64,000 nt of DNA from Actinomadura mexicana (GCF_900188105.1 NZ_FZNP01000012.1:186001-250000), one strand, 5' to 3'; positions 26,260-34,613 are shown, numbered from the stretch's first letter. Numbers and translations are program-made. Notes: generated from the sequence alone by a model not told the origin.

Positions 26260-27075
26260 ATGGCGATCATCGCGCAGCTGAGCGATATCCATCTGGCGGC
26301 CGGACGCGACGGCGGGATGAACGACGACTCCGGGCCGGTCCGCGCGCTGCGGGCCGCCGTGTCGAGCCTGCTGTCGCTGCCCGCGCGGCCGGACGCCGTC
26401 GTCCTGACCGGCGATCTCGCCGACCGCGGCCTGCCCGCCGAGTACGCCCGGCTGCACGCGCTGCTGTCGCCGCTGCCGATGGCCGTCTATCCGATGTGCG
26501 GCAACCACGACGACCGCGACGAGATGCGCCGGATGTTCGCCGACCATCCGGCGGTCGCGGCGACGGGGACCGGGCCCGGGGCGCCCGTCCAGTACGCCGT
26601 CGACGTGGCCGGCGTGCGCCTGGTCTGCTGCGACACCACCGTCGACGGCCATCCCCACGGGCACATGAGCGAGGAGAGGCTCGACTGGCTGGAGGAGACG
26701 CTGAGCGCCGCGCCCGGCGTCCCGACGCTCATCGCCACCCACCACCCGCCGTACCCGATCGGGATGCGGTTCATCGACGACCTGCGCTTCGTCGACCCCG
26801 CCGGTTTCGCGTCCGTGATCTCCCGGCACCCGCAGGTCGTGCGGGTGATCTCCGGGCACGCGCACCGGGCCACGGTCGGATCGCTGGCGGGACGGGTCTG
26901 CACCACCTGCCCGAGCACCTACCGGCAGCTGTTCCTCGACCTCACCCAGCGGGGCCGCGCGGCCGTCACCGGGGAGCCCGCCGGGTTCGCCCTCCACCTG
27001 GTCGGCGAGGACGGCACCGCCACCACCCACTTCGCCCCGACCGGGAACTACCGGCCCCTCATGGACGTGGAGTGA
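26260..27075 (+). CDS. Class III cyclic-nucleotide phosphodiesterase-like metallophosphoesterase
   Basis: 271 aa; start fixed by GGAGG 6 bases upstream. The five metallophosphoesterase motifs are in order: LSDIHL, TGDLADRG, CGNHDD, THHPP and SGHAH, which bind the two metals. This arrangement resembles CpdA/Rv0805 (cAMP phosphodiesterases), but substrate range in the family is wide (cyclic nucleotides, phospholipids, UDP-sugars). Cytosolic; no signal peptide. Confidence 0.9.
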   Translation: MAIIAQLSDIHLAAGRDGGMNDDSGPVRALRAAVSSLLSLPARPDAVVLTGDLADRGLPAEYARLHALLSPLPMAVYPMCGNHDDRDEMRRMFADHPAVAATGTGPGAPVQYAVDVAGVRLVCCDTTVDGHPHGHMSEERLDWLEETLSAAPGVPTLIATHHPPYPIGMRFIDDLRFVDPAGFASVISRHPQVVRVISGHAHRATVGSLAGRVCTTCPSTYRQLFLDLTQRGRAAVTGEPAGFALHLVGEDGTATTHFAPTGNYRPLMDVE

Positions 27076-27094
27076 GCCCTGCCGGGCGGGCGCG

Positions 27095-27541
27095 TCAGCA
27101 GCCGTCCTGGCGCCCGCCGAAGATCGTGCGCATCAGCAGGAAGGCGCCCCACGGGCCCGCCACCCAGATCCACCACGGGTAGACCGCGCCCGACGCCACC
27201 AGGATGATCAGCCACACCGTCACGTTGATCGCGCTGACCGTCGCCCAGGCGCCCCACATCGCCCGCATCCGCCGCGGTTCGAGGTCGCCGGACGGCCGCC
27301 GCGCCGGCGACGCGGTGCCCTTGCTCTGCGTCGCGGGGACCGGGAGCTGGTACAGGTCCTCCTCCGGCAGGTCGGACGTGACCTCCTGGAGCTGCCCGAC
27401 CGTCCTCGCCCCGTAGACCGCGTCCAGCCGCTCCTGCAGCTCGTCCATCGTGATCCGGCCCTGCGCGCAGTGCTCGCGCAGACTCTCCGCCACCCGGTCG
27501 CGGTCGGCGTCCGACGCCCGGATCTCAGGGTTCGGCGCCAT
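27095..27541 (-). CDS. DUF1707 domain membrane protein
   Basis: 148 aa. The N-terminal DUF1707 (SHOCT-like) domain is clear: IRASDADRDRVAESLREHCAQGRITMDELQERLDAVYGARTVGQL. A Pro/Ser linker follows, then two membrane helices (about 98-118 and 122-140). Actinobacteria have many such proteins, of unknown role. The start has GGAGGAGC just upstream. It is downstream of map on the same strand, 38 bases away. Confidence 0.88.
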   Translation of the reverse strand: MAPNPEIRASDADRDRVAESLREHCAQGRITMDELQERLDAVYGARTVGQLQEVTSDLPEEDLYQLPVPATQSKGTASPARRPSGDLEPRRMRAMWGAWATVSAINVTVWLIILVASGAVYPWWIWVAGPWGAFLLMRTIFGGRQDGC

Positions 27542-27579
27542 CGCTCCTCCGCTCCTCCGCTCCTCAGGACCTGCCTTCT

Positions 27580-28404
27580 CTATCCATTCTGCTGCGCGGA
27601 TCCGAGCTTGGCGAACCGGTCACGGCCCTCGTCGAGCGCCGTCAGGACGCGGGGGCCGTCCTCCGTGACCGCGAAGGTGTGCTCGAAGTGCGCCGAGGCG
27701 CGCCCGTCGGTCGTCACGACCGTCCACCCGTCGTCGAGTTCGGCGGTCTCCTTCGTGCCGAGGTTCACCATCGGCTCCACCGCAAAGCACATGCCCGGCT
27801 CCAGGACGGGCCCGTGCCCCGGCGCCCCGTGGTTGGGGATCAGCGGGTCCATGTGCATCTCGGTCCCGATGCCGTGCCCGCCGTAGCCCTCGACGATGCC
27901 GTAGGGACCCTGAGAGCGGATGTGGGCCTCGATCGCATGGGAGATGTCCGTGAGGCGCGCGCCGGCGCGCCCGGCCGCGAGGCCGCGCCACAGGGACGCC
28001 TCGGTGACCTCCAGCAGCCGCTGCCGCTCGTCGGTGATCTCCCCCACCGGGACCGTGATCGCCGCGTCGCCGTGCCAGCCCTCCACGATCGCGCCGCAGT
28101 CGATGGACAGCACGTCGCCGTCGCGCAGGATCTTGTCGGCCCGCGGGATGCCGTGCACGATCTCCTCGTTCACCGACGCGCAGATCGTGCCGGTGAAGCC
28201 GTGGTAGCCCTTGAACGACGGGACGCCGCCGTTGTCGCGGATGTGCCGCTCGGCGAGCACGTCCAGGTCCAGGGTGCTCATGCCGGGCTCGACGGCCCCG
28301 CGCAGCAGCTCCAGCGTCCGGCCGACGAGCAGCCCCGCCGCGCGCATCAGCTCGACCTGCTCCGCGGTCTTCATCTGGATCATGAGCCTACGCCGTTTGA
28401 ACAT
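27580..28404 (-). CDS. map: Methionine aminopeptidase, type I
   Basis: 274 aa from the ATG at 28404 (AAGGGG 4 bases upstream); ATGs at 28383 and 28374 are alternatives. The five metal ligands are in SIDCGAIVEGWHGDAAIT (two Asp), GYGGHGIG (His), FAVEPM (Glu) and HFEHTF (Glu). It removes initiator Met from nascent proteins. Usually secY-adk-map-infA are contiguous; here infA is about 2.5 kb away, separated by an inserted block on mixed strands. Confidence 0.97.
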   Translation of the reverse strand: MFKRRRLMIQMKTAEQVELMRAAGLLVGRTLELLRGAVEPGMSTLDLDVLAERHIRDNGGVPSFKGYHGFTGTICASVNEEIVHGIPRADKILRDGDVLSIDCGAIVEGWHGDAAITVPVGEITDERQRLLEVTEASLWRGLAAGRAGARLTDISHAIEAHIRSQGPYGIVEGYGGHGIGTEMHMDPLIPNHGAPGHGPVLEPGMCFAVEPMVNLGTKETAELDDGWTVVTTDGRASAHFEHTFAVTEDGPRVLTALDEGRDRFAKLGSAQQNG

Positions 28405-28440
28405 CTCTCCCCTTGCACCGGTTCTGGCGCCTGAACAGCC

Positions 28441-28470
28441 GCGCGGACGCGGGATCGCCCGCGTCCGCGC
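28441..28470 (-). terminator. Strong hairpin between adk and map
   Basis: A perfect 13-bp stem (GCGCGGACGCGGG and its complement) closes a 4-base ATCG loop. No U-tract follows on the minus strand. Its position suggests it limits read-through from secY-adk into map. Confidence 0.5.
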
Positions 28471-28490
28471 CTACGGCTTCACGGCGGCCC

Positions 28491-28566
28491 GTCACCCCTC
28501 CGGCGTGCCCGTCATCTCTCCAGCGGGCCCGTCATCTCTCCAGCGGGCCGTCATCTCTCCAGCGGG
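28491..28566. repeat. About four tandem 19-20 bp repeats over the adk stop
   Basis: The segment around CGTCATCTCTCCAGCGGGC occurs three times nearly exactly and once diverged (CACCCCTCCGGCGTG). The copy farthest right contains the adk stop codon. On the minus strand each unit reads CGCTGGAGAGATGACGG, which places GGAGAG immediately before an ATG. Confidence 0.8.
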
Positions 28567-29201
28567 CGCAGTGCGGTGAGGGCGCGCTTGGTGACCTCTT
28601 CGACCGGCCCCGTCGCGTCGATGCCGACGAGGATGTTCTCGTCGGCGTAGAACTGCACCAGCGGCGACGTGTCGTCCCGGTACACCTCCAGGCGGTGCAT
28701 GACGACCTCTTCCTTGTCGTCGTCCCGCTGGAACAGGCGGCCGCCGCAGTCGTCGCAGATGTCGTCCTGCTTGTCGTCGAAGTCGACGTGCCAGATCCGG
28801 CCGCACTTGTCGCAGGTGCGCCGGCCCGACAGCCGCCGGACGACCTCGTCCTCGTCGACGACGAGTTCCAGCACGATGTCGAGGCGGGTGTCCCACTCGG
28901 CGAGGATCTTCTTCAGCGTCTCGGCCTGCGGGACGTTGCGCGGAAAGCCGTCCAGCAGGAAGCCGTCGCGGGCGTCGTCCTCGCCGAGCCGGTCGCGGAC
29001 CATCGCGATGGTGACCTCGTCGGGGACGAGGTCACCGCGGTCCATGTACTGCTTGGCCTGCCGGCCGAGCGGCGTCCCGCCGCTGACGTTCGCGCGGAAG
29101 ATGTCACCTGTCGAGATCTTCGGGACCGACAGGTGAGAAGCGATGAACTGGGCCTGCGTCCCCTTGCCCGCACCCGGGGGGCCCACCAGGACGATACGCA
29201 C
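28551..29201 (-). CDS. adk: Adenylate kinase, zinc-LID type
   Basis: 216 aa: P-loop GPPGAGKG (7-14), DGFPRN, and a LID with C130, C133, C149 and C152, so zinc-binding. It balances ATP, ADP and AMP. The start is GTG; its G overlaps the last base of the secY TAG stop (TAGTG), indicating coupling. The stop codon lies in a tandem repeat. Confidence 0.98.
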   Translation of the reverse strand: MRIVLVGPPGAGKGTQAQFIASHLSVPKISTGDIFRANVSGGTPLGRQAKQYMDRGDLVPDEVTIAMVRDRLGEDDARDGFLLDGFPRNVPQAETLKKILAEWDTRLDIVLELVVDEDEVVRRLSGRRTCDKCGRIWHVDFDDKQDDICDDCGGRLFQRDDDKEEVVMHRLEVYRDDTSPLVQFYADENILVGIDATGPVEEVTKRALTALRPLER

Positions 29202-30499
29202 TACCGGAGGAAGCCCTCGTAGTTGCGCTGCTGGAGCTGACTCTCGATCTGCTTCACGGTATCCAGTCCGACGCCGACGACGATGAGGATGCTCGTGCCG
29301 CCGAACGGGAAGTCCGAGCTCGCCTTCATGAGTGCGAAGGCGACCATCGGGATGAGGGACACGAGCCCCAGGTAGAGCGCACCGGGTGTGGTGATCCGGG
29401 TCAGCACGAAGTCGAGGTATTCGGCGGTCGGCCGACCAGGACGGATACCTGGGATGAATCCACCATACTTCTTCATGTTGTCGGCGACTTCAGCGGGGTT
29501 GAAGGTGATCGCCACGTAGAAGTACGTGAAGAAGATGATGAAGACGAAGAAGATCCCCATGTGCCAGGCGTTGTCCTGCTGGAGATAGGGCTGCACTTTT
29601 TGCAGCCACTTGGTGTTGGGCCACAACTGGGTGGCCAGCACCGGCAGGTAGAGCAGCGAGGACGCGAAGATGATCGGGATGATGCCGGCCTGGTTGACCT
29701 TCAGCGGGATGTAGGTCGACGTGCCGCCGTACATGCGGCGCCCCACCATCCGCTTGGCGTACTGGACGGGGATGCGCCGCTGCGCCTGCTCGACGAACAC
29801 CACCCCGGCCATGATCGCCAGACCCACCAGGATCACGATCGCGAAGACGAACCCGTTCTTGGTCTTGTAGATGCTCCAGAACTGGGCGGGGAAGACCGCC
29901 ACCACCTGGGTGAAGATCAGGATCGACATCCCGTTGCCGACGCCGCGGTCGGTGACCAGCTCGCCCAGCCACATGATGACGCTCGTGCCCGCCACCATGA
30001 TGACCACCATGGTGATGATCGGGAAGATGCCCGTGTCATAGAGGATGTCGCCGCTGCCGGAGATGCCCTGGAACAACTGGCCGGTGCTCGCCATCGCGAC
30101 GATGCCGGTCGCCTGCAGGATCGCCAGCCCGACCGTCAGGTACCGGGTGTACTGGGTGATCTTCGTCGTGCCGGCCTGGCCCTCCTTCTTGAGGGCCTCC
30201 AGCCGCGGGATCACCACCGTCAGCAGCTGCAGGATGATGCTGGCCGTGATGTACGGCATGATGCCGAGCGCGAAGACCGACAGCTTGAGCAAGGCGCCGC
30301 CGCTGAACAGGTCGACCAGTCCGTAGAGCTGGTTGCTGTTCTTGGCCGCGTCCGCGGTCTCCTTCAGCACCTTCACGTTCACGTTGGGCGTCGGCAGGAT
30401 CGAACCGATCCTGAACACCACGATCATGAACAACGTGAAGAGGATTTTCTTACGCAGGTCAGGCGTACGGAAAGCCCGAGCGAACGCGGTCAGCACCAT
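29201..30499 (-). CDS. secY: Protein translocase subunit SecY
   Basis: 432 aa with ten membrane helices, the usual MLTAFARAFRTPDLR-like start and conserved GRPTAEYL and QRRIPVQYAKRM loops. It is the channel of the Sec translocon. The ATG at 30499 is directly against AGGAGG; the GTG one codon later (30496) has better spacing and may be the real start. It has its own promoter in the 227-base gap after rplO. Confidence 0.98.
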   Translation of the reverse strand: MVLTAFARAFRTPDLRKKILFTLFMIVVFRIGSILPTPNVNVKVLKETADAAKNSNQLYGLVDLFSGGALLKLSVFALGIMPYITASIILQLLTVVIPRLEALKKEGQAGTTKITQYTRYLTVGLAILQATGIVAMASTGQLFQGISGSGDILYDTGIFPIITMVVIMVAGTSVIMWLGELVTDRGVGNGMSILIFTQVVAVFPAQFWSIYKTKNGFVFAIVILVGLAIMAGVVFVEQAQRRIPVQYAKRMVGRRMYGGTSTYIPLKVNQAGIIPIIFASSLLYLPVLATQLWPNTKWLQKVQPYLQQDNAWHMGIFFVFIIFFTYFYVAITFNPAEVADNMKKYGGFIPGIRPGRPTAEYLDFVLTRITTPGALYLGLVSLIPMVAFALMKASSDFPFGGTSILIVVGVGLDTVKQIESQLQQRNYEGFLR

Positions 30500-30566
30500 T
30501 CCTCCTGCGCGACTGGCGGGTTCATGGCCGCCGAGGGGGCGGTTTCAGGTCCATGAGTTCGGGCGG

Positions 30567-30597
30567 AGGATACCCGGTGTGACGGCAGAGTGCGCAA
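30567..30597 (-). promoter_or_regulatory. Candidate secY promoter
   Basis: On the minus strand, TTGCGC (30592-30597) and TATCCT (30567-30572) are 19 bases apart. The -10 is identical to that of rplM. Transcription would start near 30560, about 60 bases before secY. Confidence 0.5.
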
Positions 30598-30644
30598 TCT
30601 CACGCGGAGTACCTTCGCTCGTGTGACTCTAACAGCAGATGACA

Positions 30645-30708
30645 CCGGGGCCGCCCCGCCTGACCCGGCGGCCTGACGGCCCCGGGCCTCACGCGGGTAC
30701 GGCCCCGG
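30645..30708 (-). terminator. Alternative hairpins in the rplO-secY gap
   Basis: CCGGGGCC (30645-30652) can pair with GGCCCCGG at 30678-30685, enclosing a small inner hairpin, or with an identical GGCCCCGG at 30701-30708. The two pairings exclude each other, as in attenuators. No U-tract is present. Confidence 0.4.
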
Positions 30709-30726
30709 CATCGAAGATGTTCCTTC

Positions 30727-31212
30727 TTACAGCTCGTCGGCGGATCCGCCGGCGGCGGCGATCTTCTCCTTGGCGGCGCCGGAGAAGGCGTGCGCCTTCA
30801 CCTGGACCGCGACGGAGATGTCGCCCGTGCCGAGGATCTTGACCGGACGGCCGCGGCGCACCGCGCCCTTGGTCGCCAGGTCCTCCGCCGTGACCTCCCC
30901 GCCCTCGGGGTAGAGCGCGGCGAGCTTGTCCAGGTTCACGACCTGGAACTCGACCCGGTTCGGGTTCTTGAAGCCCTTCAGCTTCGGCACCCGGCGGATC
31001 AGGGGCATCTGGCCGCCCTCGAAACCGACGGGGACGGTGTTGCGTGCCTTGGTGCCCTTGGTGCCGCGACCGGCGGTCTTGCCCTTGGACGCCTCGCCGC
31101 GGCCCTTGCGGGTCTTGGCCTTGTTGGCGCCGGGGGCCGGACGCAGGTCGTGCACCTTGAGCGGGGTGCCCTCGGTCTCCGAGGCGGAGTCCTTACCGAG
31201 ATCAGCCGCCAT
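30727..31212 (-). CDS. rplO: 50S ribosomal protein L15
   Basis: 161 aa: KVHDLRPAPGANKAKTRKGRG, a Gly/Lys-rich segment that threads into 23S rRNA, and GFEGGQMPLIRRVPKLKGF. The N-terminus has about 17 extra residues compared with E. coli. It starts 1 base after the rpmD stop. Confidence 0.98.
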   Translation of the reverse strand: MAADLGKDSASETEGTPLKVHDLRPAPGANKAKTRKGRGEASKGKTAGRGTKGTKARNTVPVGFEGGQMPLIRRVPKLKGFKNPNRVEFQVVNLDKLAALYPEGGEVTAEDLATKGAVRRGRPVKILGTGDISVAVQVKAHAFSGAAKEKIAAAGGSADEL

Positions 31213-31213
31213 G

Positions 31214-31396
31214 TCAGTCGACCTCCTCGACGGTGACCAGGTGCGCCACCGTCCGGATCATGCCGAGCACCTCGGGGCGGTCCTCGCGGACCACGCTCTG
31301 CCCGATCTTCTTCAGGCCCAGGGTGCGCAGCGTGTCACGCTGGTTCTGCTTCTCGCTGATCACGGACTTGGTCTGCGTGATCTTCAGGTTGCTCAC
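31214..31396 (-). CDS. rpmD: 50S ribosomal protein L30
   Basis: 60 aa from a GTG at 31396 ((M)SNLKITQTKSVI) containing LRTLGLKKIGQSVV. The GTG overlaps the rpsE stop by 4 bases (GTGA). Confidence 0.97.
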   Translation of the reverse strand: MSNLKITQTKSVISEKQNQRDTLRTLGLKKIGQSVVREDRPEVLGMIRTVAHLVTVEEVD

Positions 31397-32013
31397 GACG
31401 ACGCGGCCTCCGCCCTCGGCTCGCTGCCCGCGGCGCGCGCGCGCAGCATGGCCGCCGGGGCGACGTCCTCGATCGGCAGGCCGCGCTTGGCCGCGATCTC
31501 CTCGGGACGCTTCAGCGACTTCAGACCCGCGATCGTGGCGTGCACGATGTTGATCGCGTTGTCGCTGCCCAGCGACTTGCTCAGCACGTCGTGGATGCCG
31601 GCGCACTCCAGGACCGCGCGCACCGGGCCACCGGCGATGACGCCGGTACCGGGGCTGGCCGGACGGAGCAGGACCTCGCCCGCCGCGTCGCGCGCCTGCA
31701 CCAGGTGCGGGATGGTGCCCTGGATCCGCGGCACCTTGAAGAAGTGCTTCTTGGCCTCCTCGACGCCCTTGGCGATCGCCGCGGGCACCTCCTTGGCCTT
31801 GCCGTAGCCGACGCCGACGGTGCCGTTGCCGTCACCGACGATCACCAGGGCGGTGAAGCTGAAGCGACGCCCGCCCTTGACGACCTTGGCGACACGGTTG
31901 ATCGCCACGACCTTCTCGATGTACGACTGGCCCTTGTCGGCGCCACCGCGGCGGTCGTCGCGGCGGTCGCGACGGTCGCCACCCTGACCGCCGCCACGCC
32001 TCTGCGCTGCCAT
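31393..32013 (-). CDS. rpsE: 30S ribosomal protein S5
   Basis: 206 aa. A 30-residue N-terminal extension rich in Arg, Gly and Asp precedes the core KVVKGGRRFSFTALVIVGDGNG, which affects decoding fidelity. The core also has GVIAGGPVRAVLE and the C-terminal AA-rich tail. It lies 34 bases after rplR. Confidence 0.98.
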   Translation of the reverse strand: MAAQRRGGGQGGDRRDRRDDRRGGADKGQSYIEKVVAINRVAKVVKGGRRFSFTALVIVGDGNGTVGVGYGKAKEVPAAIAKGVEEAKKHFFKVPRIQGTIPHLVQARDAAGEVLLRPASPGTGVIAGGPVRAVLECAGIHDVLSKSLGSDNAINIVHATIAGLKSLKRPEEIAAKRGLPIEDVAPAAMLRARAAGSEPRAEAASS

Positions 32014-32047
32014 CAGTGGTTCCTCTCGTTCACCTTGTTAAGGGCCA

Positions 32048-32434
32048 TCAGAGCTCCAGGCCCCCCTCACGCGCACCGTCCGCGACAGCGGCGATGCGAC
32101 CGTGGTACTTGTTGCCGCCGCGGTCGAACACGACTGCGTGGACGCCGGCCTGCTTGGCCCGCTCGGCGACGAGCTCGCCGACCTTGCGGGACTTGGCCGT
32201 CTTGTCGCCGGAGTCGGCGCGCAGGTCCGCCTCCATCGTCGACGCGCTGGCCAGCGTGTGGCCCTTGTCGTCGTCGATGACCTGGACGAACACGTGCCTG
32301 CTGGAGCGGGTCACGACCAGGCGCGGCCGTGCGGCGCTGCCCACGACCTTCTTGCGGACCCGCAGGTGCCGGCGCTTGCGAGCAAGCTGGCGACCACTCG
32401 TGGCCTTGCCGGCCAGGGTCTTGGTGCCTGCCAT
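32048..32434 (-). CDS. rplR: 50S ribosomal protein L18
   Basis: 128 aa: RRHLRVRKKVVGSAARPRLVV, VFVQVIDDDKGHTLASAST and a C-terminal FDRGGNKYHGRIAAVADGAREGGL. It binds 5S rRNA. It starts 2 bases after the rplF stop. Confidence 0.99.
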   Translation of the reverse strand: MAGTKTLAGKATSGRQLARKRRHLRVRKKVVGSAARPRLVVTRSSRHVFVQVIDDDKGHTLASASTMEADLRADSGDKTAKSRKVGELVAERAKQAGVHAVVFDRGGNKYHGRIAAVADGAREGGLEL

Positions 32435-32436
32435 GA

Positions 32437-32973
32437 CTACTTACCAGCCTTTCCGACCTTGCGGCGGATCTGCTCGCCCTCGTAGCGCACGCCCTTGCCC
32501 TTGTACGGGTCGGGCTTGCGCAGCTTGCGGATGCGGGCGGCGATCTCACCGACGAGCTGCTTGTCGATGCCCTCGACGACGAGCTGCGTCGGCCTCTCCA
32601 CCGTGAAGGTGATGCCCTCCGGCGCCTCGAACGGGATCGGGTGGCTGTAGCCGAGCGAGAACTCCACGTTCTTGCCCTTGGCCACCACCCGGTAGCCGAC
32701 GCCCTGGATGACCAGGGTCTTCTTGTAGCCGTCGGTGACCCCGACGACCATGTTGTTGATCAGAGTTCGGGTGAGCCCGTGCAGGCCGCGCACCTTGTTG
32801 ACGTCATTGGGCCGGGAGACGACGAGCTGGCCGTCCTCCTGCTTGACCTCGATGGGCTCGACGACGGTGTGCGAGAGCGTGCCCTTCGGCCCCTTGACGG
32901 TGACCTCGCGGCCGTCGAGCTTCACCTCGACACCGCTGGGCAGGCTGATGGGGAGACGTCCGATACGAGACAT
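32437..32973 (-). CDS. rplF: 50S ribosomal protein L6
   Basis: 178 aa. The ATG at 32973 gives MSRIGRLPI; the longer open frame upstream is not conserved. It contains VTVKGPKGTLSH and the C-terminal PDPYKGKGVRYEGE near the sarcin-ricin loop. The gap to rpsH is 16 bases. Confidence 0.99.
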   Translation of the reverse strand: MSRIGRLPISLPSGVEVKLDGREVTVKGPKGTLSHTVVEPIEVKQEDGQLVVSRPNDVNKVRGLHGLTRTLINNMVVGVTDGYKKTLVIQGVGYRVVAKGKNVEFSLGYSHPIPFEAPEGITFTVERPTQLVVEGIDKQLVGEIAARIRKLRKPDPYKGKGVRYEGEQIRRKVGKAGK

Positions 32974-32989
32974 TAGAAGTGCCCTCCCC

Positions 32990-33388
32990 TCACCAAACGT
33001 AGGCGAGGACTTCCCCGCCCACTCCACGCTTGCCGGCCTGGCGGTCCGTCATCAGACCGGAGGACGTCGAGATGATCGCGACGCCCAGTCCGCCCAGGAC
33101 CTTCGGCAGGTTGTCCTTCTTCGCGTACACGCGCAGACCCGGCTTCGAGACGCGCTTGATGCCGGCGATCGAACGCTCGCGGGTCGGGCCGAACTTCAGC
33201 TCGATCAGGAGCTTCTTGCCGACCTCGGCGTCCTCCACGGTCCAGCCCGAGATGTAGCCCTCCTGCTGGAGGATCTCGGCGATGTGCGCCTTGATCTTCG
33301 AGTACGGCATCGCCACGGAGTCGTGGTACGCCGAATTCGCGTTGCGCAGACGCGTCAGCATGTCTGCGATCGGGTCGGTCATCGTCAT
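32990..33388 (-). CDS. rpsH: 30S ribosomal protein S8
   Basis: 132 aa: TDPIADMLTRLRNAN, LKRVSKPG-like segment (IKRVSKPGLRVYAKK) and ISTSSGLMTDRQA. It is a core 16S-binding protein and, in many bacteria, the spc operon autoregulator. The 147-base gap before it contains a strong hairpin. Confidence 0.99.
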   Translation of the reverse strand: MTMTDPIADMLTRLRNANSAYHDSVAMPYSKIKAHIAEILQQEGYISGWTVEDAEVGKKLLIELKFGPTRERSIAGIKRVSKPGLRVYAKKDNLPKVLGGLGVAIISTSSGLMTDRQAGKRGVGGEVLAYVW

Positions 33389-33506
33389 GGCCTACTGGCC
33401 CTCCCTCGCCACGGTTTCCTCGGGTTGATGCGGCCCGTGGACCTTTGGCGCGGTCGTGGACGCCCTCTCAGGCGCCCGGTTGGTCATTACAGGCCGGCTC
33501 CCGCCG

Positions 33507-33529
33507 CCCCCGGAGCCGCGCTCCGGGGG
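33507..33529 (-). terminator. Hairpin after rpsZ
   Basis: A perfect 10-bp stem (CCCCCGGAGC and its complement) with a 3-base loop lies 6 bases after the S14 stop. It is not followed by a U-tract. Given S8 regulation of spc operons elsewhere, attenuation is as likely as termination. Confidence 0.4.
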
Positions 33530-33535
33530 ACGGGG

Positions 33536-33721
33536 TCACCAGCTGGACTTCGTGATGCCAGGCAGCTCGCCGCGGTGGGCCATCTCCCGGAAGCACACGC
33601 GGCACAGGCCGAACTTCCGGTAGACGGAGCGCGGACGCCCGCAGCGCGAGCACCGAGTGTACGCGCGCACGCCGAACTTCGGCTTCCGCGCCGCCTTGGC
33701 GATCAGCGACTTCTTCGCCAT
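33536..33721 (-). CDS. rpsZ: 30S ribosomal protein S14, zinc-binding type Z
   Basis: 61 aa, the short form, with C24, C27, C40 and C43 forming the zinc site and the conserved RELPG-like end (GELPGITKSSW). It starts 2 bases after the rplE stop, the standard place for the housekeeping S14. Confidence 0.98.
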   Translation of the reverse strand: MAKKSLIAKAARKPKFGVRAYTRCSRCGRPRSVYRKFGLCRVCFREMAHRGELPGITKSSW

Positions 33722-33723
33722 GC

Positions 33724-34299
33724 TCAGCTCTCCTTGAAGGGGAAGCCCAGGAGCTTGAGCAGCGCCCGGCCCTCGTCGTCGGTCTTCGCGGACGTCACGA
33801 CCGTGATGTCCATGCCCCGCGAGCGGTCGATCTTGTCCGGGTCGACCTCGTGGAACATGACCTGCTCGGTCAGCCCGAAGGTGTAGTTGCCGTTGCCGTC
33901 GAACTGCTTCGGCGACAGCCCGCGGAAGTCGCGGATACGGGGCAGCGCCGTGGCGAGCAGGCGGTCCAGGAACTCCCACATCCGGTCGCCGCGCAGCGTG
34001 GCGTGCGCGCCGATCGGCATGCCCTCGCGCAGCTTGAACTGCGCGATGGACTTGCGGGCCCGGTTCACCGCGGGCTTCTGCCCGGTGATCGCCGCCAGGT
34101 CGCGGATCGCGCCCTCGATCAGCTTGGCGTCCTTGGCCGCGTCACCGACCCCCATGTTGACCACGATCTTGGTCAGCGAGGGGATCTGCATGACGTTGGC
34201 GTAGCCGAACTGCTCGCGCATCTGGCCCGCGATCTCCTCGCGGTAGCGCACCTTGAGCCTCGGCGTCGGCACGGGACGCTCGGTAACGGTCTCGGTCAT
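33724..34299 (-). CDS. rplE: 50S ribosomal protein L5
   Basis: 191 aa: MQIPSLTKIVVNMGVGDA, KPAVNRARKSIAQFKLREGMPIG and GMDITVVTSAKTDDEGRALL. It binds 5S rRNA and contacts S13 and P-site tRNA. It starts 5 bases after the rplX stop. Confidence 0.99.
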   Translation of the reverse strand: MTETVTERPVPTPRLKVRYREEIAGQMREQFGYANVMQIPSLTKIVVNMGVGDAAKDAKLIEGAIRDLAAITGQKPAVNRARKSIAQFKLREGMPIGAHATLRGDRMWEFLDRLLATALPRIRDFRGLSPKQFDGNGNYTFGLTEQVMFHEVDPDKIDRSRGMDITVVTSAKTDDEGRALLKLLGFPFKES

Positions 34300-34304
34300 C
34301 GGTC

Positions 34305-34613
34305 TCAGATCTCCTTACCGCTACGGCGCGAGATCCGAACCTTCGTGCCGTCGTCGTTGATGCGGTAACCGACCCGTGCCGGCTTGCCGTCCTCGACGAT
34401 CGCGACGTTGCTGACGTGCAGCGGCGCCTCGACCGTGACGCGACCGCTCTCCTTGCCTGCACGCTGCTGGTCGGCCTTGATGTTCTTGGTGATGAGGTTG
34501 ACGCCCTCGACGACGACCCGCTCCTCGCGCGGGATGACGCGCAGGACCTTGCCCGTCGCGCCCTTGTCCTTGCCGGCGATGACGATGACCTCGTCGCCCT
34601 TGCGAATCTTCAT
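34305..34613 (-). CDS. rplX: 50S ribosomal protein L24
   Basis: 102 aa with the KOW motif KKGDEVIVIAGKDKGATGKVL-type start (MKIRKGDEVIV), then VNLITKNIK and the RVGYRI block. It is an assembly initiator. Its ATG overlaps the rplN stop. Confidence 0.99.
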   Translation of the reverse strand: MKIRKGDEVIVIAGKDKGATGKVLRVIPREERVVVEGVNLITKNIKADQQRAGKESGRVTVEAPLHVSNVAIVEDGKPARVGYRINDDGTKVRISRRSGKEI

